Assembly (NCBI RefSeq): GCF_036323735.1
Contig: NC_086020.1
Location: forward strand, 89,662,210 to 89,726,209
DNA from: Rattus norvegicus
Lineage: Eukaryota > Chordata > Mammalia > Rodentia > Muridae
Direction: 5' to 3'
DNA: 64,000 nt
Shown: one piece after another, positions 45,385 to 58,579 of the stretch
How the letters are laid out: each line of letters begins with the position of its first letter
Numbering within the stretch: position 1 is the first letter of the stretch
The notes under the pieces: model-generated
Seen by the model: the letters and a program-made list of their open reading frames with translations, nothing else
The model's database searches: none
Told to the model about the DNA's origin: nothing
Translations under genes and position numbers: made by a program

Positions 45385-45760
45385 ACACATACCAAATTCT
45401 ACACACCACATACCACACACACTGACACACATACACACACAACACACACACAACACACGCACACACCACATATCACACACCACATACACCACACACACAC
45501 ACTCTCACACACAGAGACACACACATACACAACATACACACACACATCACATATCACACACCACATATCACACACATTACAATACACTAAGGAGGTTGTA
45601 TCTACATATTTATTCCCACCTATATATAGCAATACCAAATCGTGCATCAGACAGATTGAGAGGGAGTATGAAGAGGAGCATGGGAGGGGTGGGAGGGAAA
45701 ACAGAGGTAGTGGAAATGATATAACTGTATCTGAAATAAAAGGTAAAAGGTATAGAAAAT
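45190..45760 (+). mobile_element. old repeat (same family as 5000-6235) with internal CA expansion
   Basis: 'tttaatcctatacaaagat', 'gttatccaataccatgtgg' and, after the CA tract, 'gggagggaaaacagaggta' plus 'gaaatgatataactgtatc' match the order at 5590-6220. The family's internal alternating tract appears to have expanded into the large CA microsatellite. Confidence 0.5.
45336..45580 (+). repeat. (CA)n-rich tract, about 245 bp
   Basis: A pure (CA)n run at 45336-45383 is followed by interrupted CA/ACAC sequence to 45580. Long open frames on both strands here are artefacts of the repeat. Confidence 0.95.
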
Positions 45761-47212
45761 AAGGAGCTTCTTTGTAACTTAGAATGTAAAAATCTGAACT
45801 AATGATTTTTTTCAGTCTGCTGGTAATTTAAGAGAAAAATAATATGGCACATCTTCACCATTACAGCTCCAGAAAGACAAAAAGTCGAGCCTCTTGGAAA
45901 AGAGAAACAGAAAAAGGTTTATTTTCCACTTGTGCTTTACACATTTATTCCTTGAAAAAAAGAGTCATGTGCAAAATAAAAGGGGAAATAGGTCAAGCTA
46001 ATAATTCATACTAGAAGAACATTCATTGGAGCAATGAAGTTCTCATAAGAAGTCATCCTGTATCACAGCCAAGCTCAGAGTGCATTACGAAGTTTTCTTA
46101 TAAACAGCCTCTACTGTAAAAGTAGCTGAAATAATTGCAGTTTTGTATTTTCTCTTATTGCACAAAATGCAATAAATACTGATTGTTCTAAGCATTTTCT
46201 GACTAAAAATAGCAATTTTTTAAATGTCTAGGTTTATCACCAGGTTAAATTCTCTAATAGATTTTCTTTGAGATGCACTTTGTTGAGTTAAAGTTTATCT
46301 TAAAAGCATATATTTTGTCATGGTTGTTAATAGGAAAATTATTTTATGCTTAATATTTTAACATATATTTCCTAATTAGAAAACTCATCCTCACACTACA
46401 CATATGTTGAAATATAAATAATAGGCAGAACCACAGGAGTAACATGCTCCAGCTGCTAGCATGCCAACAGCTTTCACACACTGTCCCCTTGGTGGGTTGT
46501 TACCATGCCTGACACACACAAGCACATTGTGTTCAGTGGACCATTCTAGTGTGACACGACACCACGCTAGCCCCAGGCATTCTGTAGCCTTGCACGGCTT
46601 CCAGAACTGAGACAGGCTGTCTCTCTGTCCTCTGAACTTTGCTCACATCCCCTTTAGCTCTGTAAAATCAAAGTTCTAGAAACTTGTAGTTTAACAATTA
46701 GGTTAATAGGTAAAATTCTCAATCTACAATATATTCATAGAATAAATTCACTGCCAAATAATAAAGATAGACACCTCCCACCTAGACAAGATAAAATTGA
46801 CCTAGACCACCTGGAGTGAAATCCTCCTCCTCCTCTGTCTCCATCTGCTTTTTTTTTTTGCTCCTTCTCCTCCCTCCTTTTTAGACTTTTCCCTGCCCTA
46901 CCCTTCCTTCTCATCCAATGATAGGCTTGCCTTATCAGGACCCACCTTGATGCATAATGACATCATTCTACATATATGCTATTTACAACTAATGTAAAAT
47001 TCCAAAAATATCTCTCAAAGATCCTTTAAACAAGTACATTTATAGTAAAATATACACTATTTGCTATGATTATGTTTAAAAGTTTCATTTCCGAATGTTT
47101 GTAAGGTTATTTGTAAGGATGAAATAATTTTAAAAAGATGCTAATAAAAAGGAAATATGTCCTATACTCAAATTCACCCCTCCAAACTTCACCATGTTTG
47201 TCCCAACATGAC
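45761..47212. other. intergenic DNA, no family assigned
   Basis: Mostly unique. 46430-46680 is GC-richer and 46815-46880 is pyrimidine-rich, but I could not assign a repeat family or an exon. Confidence 0.45.
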
Positions 47213-47557
47213 CCTTCTTCTTCTTCTTCTTCTTCTTCTTCTTCTTCTTCTTCTTCTTCTTCTTCTTCTTCTTCTTCTTCTTCTTCATCTTCTTCTTCTT
47301 CTTCTTCTTCTTCTTCTTCTTCTTCTTCTTCTTCGTCTTCTTCTTCTTCTTCGTCTTCTTCTTCTTCGTCTTCTTCTTCTTCTTCTTTTCTTCTTCTTCT
47401 TCTTCGTCTTCTTCGTCTTCTTCTTCTTCTTTTCTTCTTCTTCTTCGTCTTCTTCGTCTTCTTCATCTTCTTCTTCTTCTTTTCTTCTTCTTCTTCTTCT
47501 TTTTCTTCTTCTTCTTCTTCTTCTTCTTCTTCTTCTTCTTCTTCTTTTCTTCTTTTT
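47213..47557 (+). repeat. (CTT)n / (GAA)n microsatellite, about 345 bp
   Basis: Nearly uninterrupted ctt units, with occasional catctt, cgtctt and ctttt variants clustering at 47285-47490. The minus strand is (GAA)n with GAC/GAT interruptions. The long Ser, Leu and Glu open frames through it are artefacts. Confidence 0.98.
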
Positions 47558-48534
47558 ATTTTTGAACAATCCATTTTTATCTAAATTTGCCACGTATTTT
47601 GTAGCTACATTTAAGCACTAACAAGTATAGGTAACATAAAGAGAATTTAACTCAAACTGTGTTTATTTTGCAGAAAATTTTCCAAGGTATTTTAGAATTT
47701 GACGTTCTTGCACCCAGCCTTTCTGAAAATAGTGAAGACACTCAAGATTAGCTAAAAAAAGGAACAACAACAAAAAAGAAACAAAAAACAAAAACCCATT
47801 AATTATGTTGGTTCCCCACAATTATGCAGTTTGGGTGAAACAGTCTTAAGTGTTACCTCTGCAATGCATACGAAGTACTTTTTCATCATCTAGTTTGCAT
47901 GATTTGTTTTATGGAAGAAGCATAGAGAGGCATAAGAAGACAAAGGAAGACACATCTGGGGAAATATTAGAGAACGGGGGTAGAGCTAGAGGATGATTAC
48001 AAACGAGAAATCATGAGATGTGCTTTTATACTCTCCAAAAATTGTGGCACTAAGAAAATAACCACATCATCTGAAATATATGTAATATAAATTGTTAAAT
48101 CTCTAAGCTTGTTTCCAGTTCTACAAATTGAAAGTCCTTGTGATACCTTGTGAATGCATTAAATCAAAGTCTATTCAAATTCACACAGCAGATTTACATG
48201 AAGCTTTTGTAAGAAAGCACATTGCCTTATGGTGCCTACATTATGAAGTCCCATTCTTTTTTAATTATCATTAGACCCCTTTAAAGTTCTCTCCTGAGTC
48301 TTTCTCAAGAGATAATCATCAGAAATTGATAACTGCTTTCCAAGTATTATTTTCAAAAGAAGCTAAAAGTCAGGGAGAAGAGAATAATTCTTAAAATGGA
48401 AAGAGTATAAAGAAATGCAAAAGATGTTATGCATATTCCAGGTGGTATTTCAGAGGGAAAAATATTAGCTGACCCTGGGCTGGATCCTGACAGAACCTCA
48501 GGGGAGAGGTTTCATTATCCTTTCATATTCTGTG
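47558..48534. other. AT-rich intergenic DNA, nothing recognised
   Basis: No repeat family or exon-like signal was recognised. Confidence 0.5.
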
Positions 48535-48660
48535 AAGTAGCATGATATGATTAGCATAGTAGCTCAATAGTCATGGACTAAATGCCTAAAACATGTATGG
48601 AGAAACTGAGTTTGAGTAGGTCACTTAATCTCCATCAGTCATCCTACTAGGTAATTTTCA
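48535..48660 (+). mobile_element. possible MIR SINE fragment
   Basis: 'agtagctcaatagtcatgg' and 'gagtaggtcacttaatctc' resemble the middle of MIR. The similarity is weak and from memory. Confidence 0.3.
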
Positions 48661-48894
48661 TTTTCAGAGGTCAAATCTTTCCCTGTCTTCCTCTATGTCT
48701 TTTTCTATGTTATTATATTGAGTTTTCTGTTTTTGAATCTGATACCTACAGAGCTCTCACACATGTGCATTCCTGAGGTATCCCATATCATCTCAGCAAA
48801 ACCAGCCATGATGAAAGCTGACTCTACCCACTGAAACACATAGTAAACCTCATTTATTCATAAAATGCAGGTGAGAAGACCAGTGAAAAACTAG

Positions 48895-50530
48895 ACAGTT
48901 ACATGAGACCAGATACACTCAATCAAATAGAAGAAAAAGTGTGGGAGATCCTCAAGCACATGGGCACTGGGGAGAATTTTCTGAAAAGAACAATAATGGC
49001 TTATGCTCTAAGATCTAGAATCAGCAAATGGGACCTCATAAAATTGCAAACCTTCTGTAAGGCAAAGGACACTATTATTGGGACAAAATGGCAAACAAAA
49101 GATTGGAAAAAAAATTTTTTAGAAATCCTACATCCATTAGAGGGCTAATATCCAATATACACAAAGAACTCACAAAGTTAGACTTCAAAGAGTCAAATAA
49201 CCCTATTAAAATGGAGTACATAATTATACAAAGAATTCTCAGATGAGGAATACTGAATGGCTGAGAAGCACATAAACAAATGTTCAACATCCTTAGTCAT
49301 CAGGGAAATGTAAATCAAAATAACCCTGAGATTCCACCTCATACCAGTCAGAATGGCTAACATCAAAAATTCAAGTGACAAGAGATGCTGGTGAGGATGT
49401 GGAGAAAGAACACTCCTCCATTGTTGGTGGGATTGCGAACTGGTACAAACCCTCTCGAAATTGTCTGGAGATTCCTCAGAAAATTGGACATTGCCATACC
49501 TGAGGACCCAGCTATATCACTCCTGGGCATATACCCAAAAGATGCTCCAACATATAACAAGGACACATGCTTCACTATATTCATAGCAGCCTTATTTATA
49601 ATCGCCAGAAGCTGGAAGGAACATAGATGCTCTTCAACAGAGGAATTGATACAGAAAATGTGGTATATCTATGCAAGGGAGTACTACACAGCTATTAAAA
49701 GCAATGACTAAATGAAATTCATTGGCAAATGGATGGAACTAGAAAATGTTATCCTGAGTGAGGTAACCCAATCACAAAAAAACACACATGGTATGCACTC
49801 ACTCATAAGTGGATATTAGCCCAAAAGCTCAAATTACCCAGACTAAAATCCACAGACCACATGAAGCTCAAGTGATGAGCAAAGTGCGAATGTTTTAGTT
49901 CTTCTTTAAAGGGGGAATAAGAATATTTATAGGAGGAGACATGGAGACAAAGTTTGGAGCAGAGACTGAAGGAATGACCAGTCACAGCCTGTCCCACCTG
50001 GAGATCTAGCCTGTATATATACAGTCACCAAACATAGACAATATTGATGAAGCCAAGAAGTGCATGCTGACAGCAACCTGATACAGCTGTCTCCTGAGAG
50101 GCTCAGATAGAGCGTGGCATATACAGAGGCAAATGCTAGCAGCACACCATTGAACTGAGAATGGGGTCCCTTTTGAAGGAGTTAGAGAAAGGTTTGAAGG
50201 ACATGAAAGCGCTTTTATCCAATCAGAACAATACCAACCAACCAGAGCTCCCAGGTGCTACACCACTACTCAAAGAGTACACATGGACTGACCCATTGCT
50301 CCAGCTGCTTATATAGCAGAGGATGGCCTTGTTGGGCACCAGTGGGAGGAGAAGCCCTTTGTCTTTTCAAGGCCGGACTCCACGGTATAGGGGAATGTCA
50401 GGGCTGTTAGAGGGTGTGGGTGAGGTGGGGGAACATCCTCAAAGAAGAAGGGAGAAAGGGACGGGATTGGGGTCTTATGGATCAGGAAAGGGAATGATAT
50501 TTGAAATATAAATAAAAAATCAAATAAACA
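48895..50530 (+). mobile_element. 5'-truncated L1: ORF2 C-terminal end and 3' UTR
   Basis: It starts inside ORF2 (RPDTLNQIEEKVWEILKHMGTGENF at 48903). It continues with 'SRISKWDLIKLQTFCKAKDT' and, after frameshifts, 'AISLLGIYPKDAPTYNKDT' and 'FIAALFIIARSWKE' (49385-49711), then the older murine 3' UTR to an A/C-rich end at about 50530. At least three frame changes exist in 1.2 kb of coding remnant. No clear flanking duplication was found. A GA microsatellite follows. Confidence 0.9.
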
Positions 50531-50535
50531 ACAAC

Positions 50536-50537
<2 letters not shown>

Positions 50538-50585
<48 letters not shown>
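50538..50585 (+). repeat. (GA)n microsatellite at the L1 tail
   Basis: Perfect ga units following 'aacaacaacga', then (AAAAC)n-like sequence to 50620. Probably grew from the L1 A-tail. Confidence 0.95.
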
Positions 50586-50586
<1 letters not shown>

Positions 50587-50620
50587 ATAAAACAAAACAA
50601 AACAAAACAAACAAAAGCCC

Positions 50621-51410
50621 AAACTATACATTCAGCCTTGGAAGCTCAGTTTTTCAACAGAATCCCTAAACGTCCCATTCCATTAAAGCCCCTGGAGGAG
50701 TGGCTGTTCTGTGTGTGGGTCAGCAAAGGCTCTGTTGTGATTTTGAAAATCAATAACAAATTGTACATTTATCTTAATTGTCTTTTCTAGGCTGCAATGA
50801 TGCATGACCAAGGAATAGACTAGAAAAAATTCTACTAATAAAAGTATATCAACTAAATTCATAAGGAGTAGCAGATAATTGATAGTCTGTAGTAAGTAAT
50901 GAGATATTGAATTTAGGTAATGATAAAAATTATCGCTAAAAATCAAAAGATGTTTAAGGCAATTGTCTCGGTGTAAAACCACATTCTATCAGATACGTGT
51001 CTCAGTGCTGGGATGAAATATGTAACAAATTCAACCTAAGGGGGAAGAGCTTATTTTGAATTTATAGTTTAGGGATATAGCTTATCCTTGTAGGAAGCCA
51101 TAGAGGCAGAATCTTGAGGTCTGGTCATTCTGCTTTAATACTCAGGAAGCACAGAGTAATGAATGGCCCTGTTCACCTCCCTTGCACTTTCTATTCAATC
51201 CATGATTCCATTTCACCAAGGAAGTGAAGGCGAGTCTTTCTACTTTAGCTAATCTGATCTAGGTATTATTTTTGTAGGCGTGTCTAGAGAGAAGTATTCC
51301 AAGGTGATTTTTTATCCTATCAAATATAAATCAATATTAATCATCACAGAATTGGAGATAACTTGACACTATCATTGAGAAGTTTTTTTTACTAAATGTT
51401 GATTCTAGGC
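50621..51410. other. AT-rich intergenic DNA, nothing recognised
   Basis: No repeat family or exon-like signal was recognised. Confidence 0.5.
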
Positions 51411-51475
51411 AAGTGTAGTACCACACATGAATAATTCTACCACTTGGAAGGCAGAGGCAGGCAGATCAGTGAAGC
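51411..51475 (+). mobile_element. B1 SINE fragment
   Basis: 'ggcaagtgtagtaccacac' and 'ccacttggaaggcagaggc' follow the left half of B1. It is truncated after 'ggcagatcagtgaag'. Confidence 0.75.
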
Positions 51476-51489
51476 TTAATAAAGTCTCT

Positions 51490-51725
51490 TACATAGGGTT
51501 TCTATTGCTAAGGTGAAACAACTGATCAAAAGGCAAGTTGGTAAAGAATGAACTTACTTGGGCTTGTAGTTCCACATTGCAGTCTATCATTGAAGGAAAC
51601 TGAGACAGGAATTCAAACCAGACAAGAACCTGAAGACACAACCTGCTAGAAAGATGCTGCTTCCTTGTTTGATTATCATGGCTCACTTGGCTGGCTTCTG
51701 TGTGAAAGGACTGAGTTAGCCAAAG
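51490..51725 (+). mobile_element. rodent interspersed repeat, family not named
   Basis: 'gggtttctattgctaaggt', 'caaaaggcaagttggtaaa', 'acattgcagtctatcattg' and 'gagacaggaattcaaacca' follow a mid-repetitive murine repeat I recognise but cannot name with confidence. No coding content. Confidence 0.4.
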
Positions 51726-52140
51726 CCAGGCTGACTCCATGACTGGCTACAAACTGTCAGTTTGGGAGACTAAGCCTAAGTTTTTCTTTTCTAGAAATGA
51801 GATCCAGCCAGAGTGCTTAAAGGTATATATTAAGGACATGCCTGTATTCCAACCCAATCACACAGACCTAAAAGGTCGTTGGATGTGATCAGAGCAGTTT
51901 GATAGATTAAAGTGTCTCTATAATTTCAAAATTTAAAGGTCCCACAGTCTTTAAAATTCAAACATTTAAAATATCATACTATTTCAAGTAGCCAGTCTCT
52001 TTTAAAACCCAAAGATTTTTAAAATTCAAAGTCTCTCAGCTAGAAGCCATTTAAGCTAGCCAGAGCAAATCTGAAGTCCCAGGTTAACTGAGAGACACTA
52101 TGTTAAACAAATAAAGTAAATTAGTTAATTGATTGGAAAG

Positions 52141-52556
52141 TGTGGCATTTAGTCTAGGCTCCACCCTACAATTACCTGGCAATAGCCAGCTGTGCCCGAG
52201 ACTCACTGTAAAAGGGGCTGTTTGCCCCCTCCTCTCTCTCTTGCTCTCTTGTTCTTACTCCTGATCCTTACCTTCTCTCTCCTCATTCTCCTGCACTTTT
52301 TCTCCATGTACTCATGGCTAACTTCTACTTCTCTAGTTCTCTACTCTTCTCTCTCTCTGATTTTCTCTTAACTTCCCTCCCCATGGCCTACATGAACTCT
52401 ATTCAATACTATCCTGTCTTATGGCTGGTCCCTCAGAGGGAAGGAATTCCTCAGCATGGGCCCGCAGAGTCACCCCCTACCCCAAACCATACCACGCCTC
52501 CACCAAACATATTCCCTCACTCCTTTCCTTTTTATAAAACACAATAGAAAGCTTGA
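52141..52556 (+). mobile_element. probable solo LTR of a rodent endogenous retrovirus, fragmentary
   Basis: It opens with TG, has a TATA-like 'ctgtaaaaggggctg' near 52207, a long C/T-rich leader, and 'tataaaacacaatag' near the end, an LTR-like layout. The text also matches a murine repeat I remember. No internal viral gene, primer-binding site or second LTR is visible. The family is unassigned and the right edge is uncertain. Confidence 0.45.
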
Positions 52557-52574
52557 AGACTCTGACATTCACTT

Positions 52575-52968
52575 ATCTATGTTCTTCACACATATATAAC
52601 ATGTAGGCAAATGTTTGCTTGCAAACACATGTGCATACCACTCCACACATAGACACAGATAGACAATATACATAATCCACATATATTTAAAAATATAAAA
52701 ACGACACATATAAACTATACATACACATCATATGTGCATAATATCTAACAATACACATGCATGCATACACCCATTCACAAACACACAATATACACACACA
52801 TACACAGTCTCATAAATATACCCTCATGTACATATACACACATACACTCATACACACACACTTGTACACATGCCATCACACATACACACACACAAACACA
52901 CACACACTCACATATCGTACACTATACCCCCTACACACAATAGTTCATACACACCATATATATATACC

Positions 52969-53012
<44 letters not shown>
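52575..53012 (+). repeat. CA-rich low-complexity region ending in (CA)n
   Basis: Irregular acac/acat/cata sequence, with a pure (CA)n run at 52973-53009. Open frames with many His/Thr are artefacts. Confidence 0.9.
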
Positions 53013-54319
53013 ACAAAAATAATTTACCTTTTCAAAACCTTTGGTTTTCCTTATTTCTACTGAAAAACATCAAATATACATAAAGGCCAAGAGATAAGTA
53101 GAGGAACTGCCAAGCATCCATCACTCACTTTAACTTCCATCCCAGAAAAATTTGTCACACCTATTATTTATCCACAAATTATCTTGAACCAAGTATCAGA
53201 CATTATGTTTTTCATAAGTATAATACATTACTTATAACTTCAGGGTAAAATGTAATTTTTTCAAATAAGATAATAATTCCATCACATCTTAAAAACTTTA
53301 ACAGTTGCATCATAACTGGTCATGTCTGACTAATAGAATTCCTAAAATATATATTTTATTTGTAGATTGTCCAAATATAGCTTCCAATAAGATCTATAAA
53401 ATGATGAAAAGTTTAAATGTTTATTAGTGCAACTGTGACATACAGTGCTGTAGAGACAATATCTTGTGTATTGTATGGATACATCACCTATCAATTAAAA
53501 AATCTATGGCCTATAGGGGAAAGGGTACACTAGAGAGTGGGACACCTAGGAGGCAGACAGAATTCTGGGATACAGCCAGGTGGAAGAGATTTGTTCAGGA
53601 AGATGTGATGAGATGGATGCAAGGTACCTGAGCACAGGTAACCAGCTACATGGTAGAGTGTAGATTAAATGGTTTATCATAAGTTATAATCTAGTCAGAG
53701 AAAAGCCTAGCTATATGGCTAAGGTATTTGTAAATATATTTTGAGTTTGAGTCTTATTTCTGGGAGGAAGAACCAGTCATATCTTCTACAAAGTGAAAGA
53801 TAGGATGATTTACCAACAAGGTGGGAAACCAAAGCAAGAGCCTTCCATGAAGGCTAATGCAACTTGTAATTGTTGGGTTATCCTGACAAAGGTGAGGATC
53901 ATGGTAATATTTCAAGGATTCAGTGATACTCTCAAAGACAGGCTGAATGGAATGAATATGATAGGAGCTAGAAGTGAGTCCTGCTGAGGAGTCGTGAGTA
54001 ACACAGGTTTCCCAGTTTGGAATTGACTGATTTCATTTTCTATGACAATGGAAATTGAAGTTCTTACAAAATCATGAAGAAAAATATATCAAAAACATAA
54101 AAGTAAGAGAAAACAGACACAAATGTGGATATGATTAAATAGGGCACACCCCAGTTTAAGAAAAGGAGAAGAAATGGAGTAAGGGATAAAGGATTTTCTA
54201 AAGGTTGCCACATTACGTTAATCTAACTCAAAAAACAACAAAACCAGAAAACTAGTAGCAATAGATAGAGATTCTGACTGGACCTGAAAAGCTTTGTGTA
54301 GTATAGAAATATTAGGTAA
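53013..54319. other. intergenic DNA, with possible degraded LTR text at 53600-53800
   Basis: 'gtagagtgtagattaaatg' through 'tttgtaaatatattttgag' faintly resembles a rodent LTR-type repeat, too weak to call. The rest is unassigned. Confidence 0.35.
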
Positions 54320-54456
54320 GGAAAAAAAAGAGGAGGAGGAACAGAAAAAGAAGGAGGAGGAGGAGAAGGAGAAAGAGGAGGAGGAGAAAGAGGAAGAGGA
54401 AGAAGAGGAGGAGGAGGAAAAAGAAGAGGAGGAGGAGAAAGAGGAGGAGGAAAGAA
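54320..54456 (+). repeat. (GGA)n/(GAA)n purine-rich tract
   Basis: About 135 bp of gga/gaa/gag units. The Glu/Lys-rich open frame at 54294-54518 is an artefact. Confidence 0.95.
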
Positions 54457-55565
54457 ACAGAAACTTGCTACTAAATGAAAGTCACATCTATGTCAAAATG
54501 ACTTTGTGGAGACATTAAATACAAATCATACAAAACAAAAAGAAAACAGAAGCTGTTAGAACTGTAAAATATGTTCAGTTTGAAAACCAAATCATTAATA
54601 TAGCATACACTTATTCTACTGTACAATAATAAAGTGATTTATCTCTCAGAATCTGTAAAGCAAAACTGAAAGAAAGGCGTCAGCAGAAGGAAAACAACTT
54701 ACCTTAAGAAAGAAGTGAATTTGGTGCTTGTGTCATAGTTTACAGCTGATCAAACAGGGCCAATACAGCAAGAGTTCTTCTCAGTGCAAAAAATATCAGT
54801 AATATTATAGAGCTTTTCAAATGCTCACAAATATGTTAACTGCATGAAAACCACACTAATTAATTTCAAGTTCTCTTTGGAAAATAATAAAAACATGTTC
54901 TCTAATAAACCCTAATTATACTTTTAATGACTAACACAATTCAGTGTTATGAATTATAAAACACATTGCTATGAACAAGAAATTCATACCTTGTTCTATA
55001 AAGGAAAATGAAAATGGAATTTAACTTTTAAAGAATTTTGAATTTTTCAAATAACACTCTATAAATCAAAGGAAAAAATGGAAAAATGACTAAAAACTGT
55101 GGTTTAAAACATACTGAAACCACAAATCTGTATTTTAAATTTAACGCTATAACAATATAAAAATTCATAGCCTTGTGTATTACATATAATGTAAATAAAT
55201 TGAAAATTAATAAACTTTAGATCAAATGATAGAAGCAAGCCTAATGAGCAGGAGGGATAACCTATTAAGACACTGAAGCAAACTAGTCAAATATAGGATA
55301 TGCAAGCAAATAGAAAAGTATGTATACCAACCATACCATGAATTGAAAGAAATGCTAAAATAGGTAACTACTGATTGCTAGAGAAACAAAAGGAAAACTT
55401 ACTGAGTATCAGTTTTAATATAATGCTCAGCTCTAAAAATTTATAAAAGTCATCTTATTTAGAAGTGTATCAAAATAAAGCAGGCTAGTCATAGCGGCAT
55501 GGCACTCACACACAAACGCACATGCATGTATTTATGCACGCATACAGAAGCATGTATTTATGCAT

Positions 55566-55566
<1 letters not shown>
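54457..55566. other. AT-rich intergenic DNA, nothing recognised
   Basis: No repeat family or exon-like signal was recognised. Confidence 0.5.

Positions 55567-55608
<42 letters not shown>
55567..55608 (+). repeat. (CA)n microsatellite
   Basis: About 21 perfect ca units, preceded by irregular cgca/catg sequence. Confidence 0.95.
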
Positions 55609-55611
<3 letters not shown>

Positions 55612-58579
55612 AGAAGATTGTAGAGTCATGCTTCTTTCCAGTACAGCCCCTGTCTTGTTCGTGTGAAACACTTCTTCCAGTGTTACGCTTCTGATCATCT
55701 ACTATTTTTATCTATGGGTAGTCACTGTACATTCAAATAAAACACTTCATCTTCTACTCCTTTCCCAGTGACGATGAGTCTAGTTGCTGACTGACTTCTG
55801 ACACTGCCTTAGCGCATTAGTAATCCTACTTTCTGCTTGCCTTGTAAATATCAATATCTATCATTTGAAATTTCGATTGAGAATGCACTGAGGCTTGCAA
55901 TCATAATCATACAAATTTCAACAAGTGTAATATAAAACTGAAAAGCAACATATGGAACCCGAGAATTTACAAAGTTGAGTGAAGTATTTCCTTTCCAGAA
56001 AAGTTTTTCTTAATCATCCTCGTCTCCTAGCTCACTGTATAACATACCTCTTCTCCCTAAGAGCTACTGACTATTTTCAGTTCTTGCTCAGATTAAGTTT
56101 TAACCCTTAGATCTTATTTAAGGACTTCCTGCCTTTGCAATGGAAGCACTCCTAGCAAACTTGGAACTTTGCGAGATATTTCCCTTCTCCTGACTGGAAC
56201 ACACTCATCAGATGCAGCCCTTGTCTGATGACTTTATCAGAAGGGATAGAAAAGGCTTCCTAGTCTCCTCAGTAGATGTCACCCTCAGTATCAGTTCCAG
56301 GGGTCTATTTGGAAGAGAAAAGCTATTGATGCTGTACCACACTGCACGACTCCCTCCAGATCCTGCTTCCTTGTCCCTTTTGGTAAAGCCTGTTCCCCAA
56401 AATAATTCTTAAGAAACATTTTGCATCTTACTTTCTGCCCAGAATTTAAATCTTTGAAACCCAAACCAATTCATTTCTTTAATCTGTCTAATACCTTTCC
56501 TAGCAACTTAGAAGCACATCAATGATCGGACCTCACCCCATGTAATCAAAAGGCCTGCTGACCAGAGGGAATGCCTTTATCTGACCATCACTGTAATACG
56601 TAAGTTTGCTGTCTCCTCTACTCAAAAATCAGAATGAGTAAAGTATGCCCTTCACTCCCATATTGTCTTCTTCACAGACAGCCTTTGTTCTCTTGATGGA
56701 ACTCATACCTACCTGTACACAAAAATTCAAAGGAGAATCTAATTACACATGTATAAAATATTTCATACCAGCTCATCACAGGAGAACGTCTTTCTTCCCT
56801 ACTGTATCTGAAGAGTCTTAGCCACCATGTGCACCAACAACTTTACTTCTTACTTTCATATTTTAAAAATTTGACAATTATAATGGACACACAGACAGCC
56901 TTCATGTCCTTATATACCGCATATCATCTATAAACACATAGGATATAGCCTCAATTTCCTGTCTATATACATTGTAAACATCAAAAGTGAAAATTACATG
57001 TGTGTTTTCAGTGTTAAGGTAGACATATACTTAATAATATAGGAGAAAAGTCTATGTCTAATATTCCCTCTTTTTTAAACAGCCTCTTGCAGACATGTTC
57101 ATTTGCCCATCCTGCTCTATTACTTGATGGACCCTCCTCCTACCAGAGCTATGTGTCTTCTCCCCTCCCCCGTAGTCTAATCTAGAGTTGGACTCACCAC
57201 TTCCACTTCCGAGGTTGCTCTCTTCTTTCAGGTGTGTGTTCTTTTTTAGGAGGAAGTCAAGTGACCCCATGCCTGCCTTTCACTGATCTGTTCCCTTGTT
57301 CAACTTTACTTTGTACAAATTCCACACAGTAGAAATAAATTGAAGGCACTTATTTGTAAGAGAATCCTGCTTACAGTAGATACCCTCCTCAGTCTCTCTG
57401 CCCTTGCCCTTGCATGATCTTTTAAGACCTGCTTATATTATAGTGTTGTAAGAAGAAATATGAATCTCTTTGAGGCAGTAGCACTGAGGCACTTACAGAG
57501 AAGATATATTCCCTTTGCAATTATTTTTGAAATCTTGAATTTTTATGCCATGGACAATTTTCTTTTCCTTTGCAAGAAAAGAAAACTAATTTAATAAGTG
57601 GATAAATACTTCAGCAACTTCTCTATAATGGATGGGGCTCTAGGCAATTACTGATGGTAGAGTGTATTGAGGAAATTTGCTATTCAAGCAATTCATGAAA
57701 GAAGTTTCCACTGAGGTAGCCCAGCAACTTCTGCATTTGTTATTGTAAGTCTGTGAGTGTGAATAGACCATCAGCCTGCTCTTAAACATATAGTGCAGGC
57801 AATCTCTATGCTGTTAGTACCTAAAATTTCTTTTATTCTTATAAATGTGAGCTTTGCAGAAATTTTCACATTATGAAAATCTGACTCAGCACTTTAACAT
57901 GAGCTTATTTTTGCCATGTAAATTTTTTCATTGTCCCAGGTTTAGGTACAAAATACAAGGGAGTGACTTATGCTTCTATTGTTATTTAATGGAAAAATTG
58001 CCAATTATTTGTTTCATATGGTTTCTTCAACCTAATGAATCATAAGCTGGATGGCTTTTGTTCATTTTTGGACATTTCAATAATATTTAAAATACATAGA
58101 TAGTACTTTAATTAATTGCACCATGCATCCACTATTTGCATAAGTTCTTAATTCCACTTTCATTCCATAACTAGTATGATGTGAGAGCTAGAACAGGGTA
58201 GAGGGGACAAAGAATTTCTGCCACAAATCATAACACTAGTTTCTAGAGTGCCTGCTATGTTCTTCATTTTCTTTTAGGGAAATTGCAAATCTTATCAAGA
58301 CTACGACATTCAGATGAAGGTAGGTTGAACTCCTAAAAGAATAAACCTCAAGTTTGGAATTACATGCAGCTGATTATTATGTTGCCTGTTATTATATTAC
58401 ACATAAGGGGAAACAAATAACAAAGGGAGGGTGAAGCTTTACAGAGAATGAGAAGGCATCAAATGCCAGAATAATGTTCATCTCAAGGGACTTAAAGGGC
58501 ATTTAAAAGGAACTTTCCCTCTATACTACATGGTGACCTCCATCTAGTAAGCCTGGTTCAAAAATAATCCTTGGCTACC
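55609..58579. other. unique intergenic DNA, 3 kb, nothing recognised
   Basis: This is the longest stretch of apparently single-copy DNA on the right half. Open frames are short and domain-free. It is a candidate for ancient repeats such as L2 near 55980-56110, but nothing is firm. Confidence 0.45.

Noticed and set aside
45280..45762. Cys/Val- and His/Thr-rich open frames
   Set aside because: They are translations of the CA/GT tract.
46430..46970. GC-richer block considered as an exon or LTR
   Set aside because: No open frame with splice sites and no repeat family could be assigned with confidence.
47107..47621. Long Glu/Lys, Ser and Leu open frames on both strands
   Set aside because: They are translations of the CTT/GAA microsatellite.
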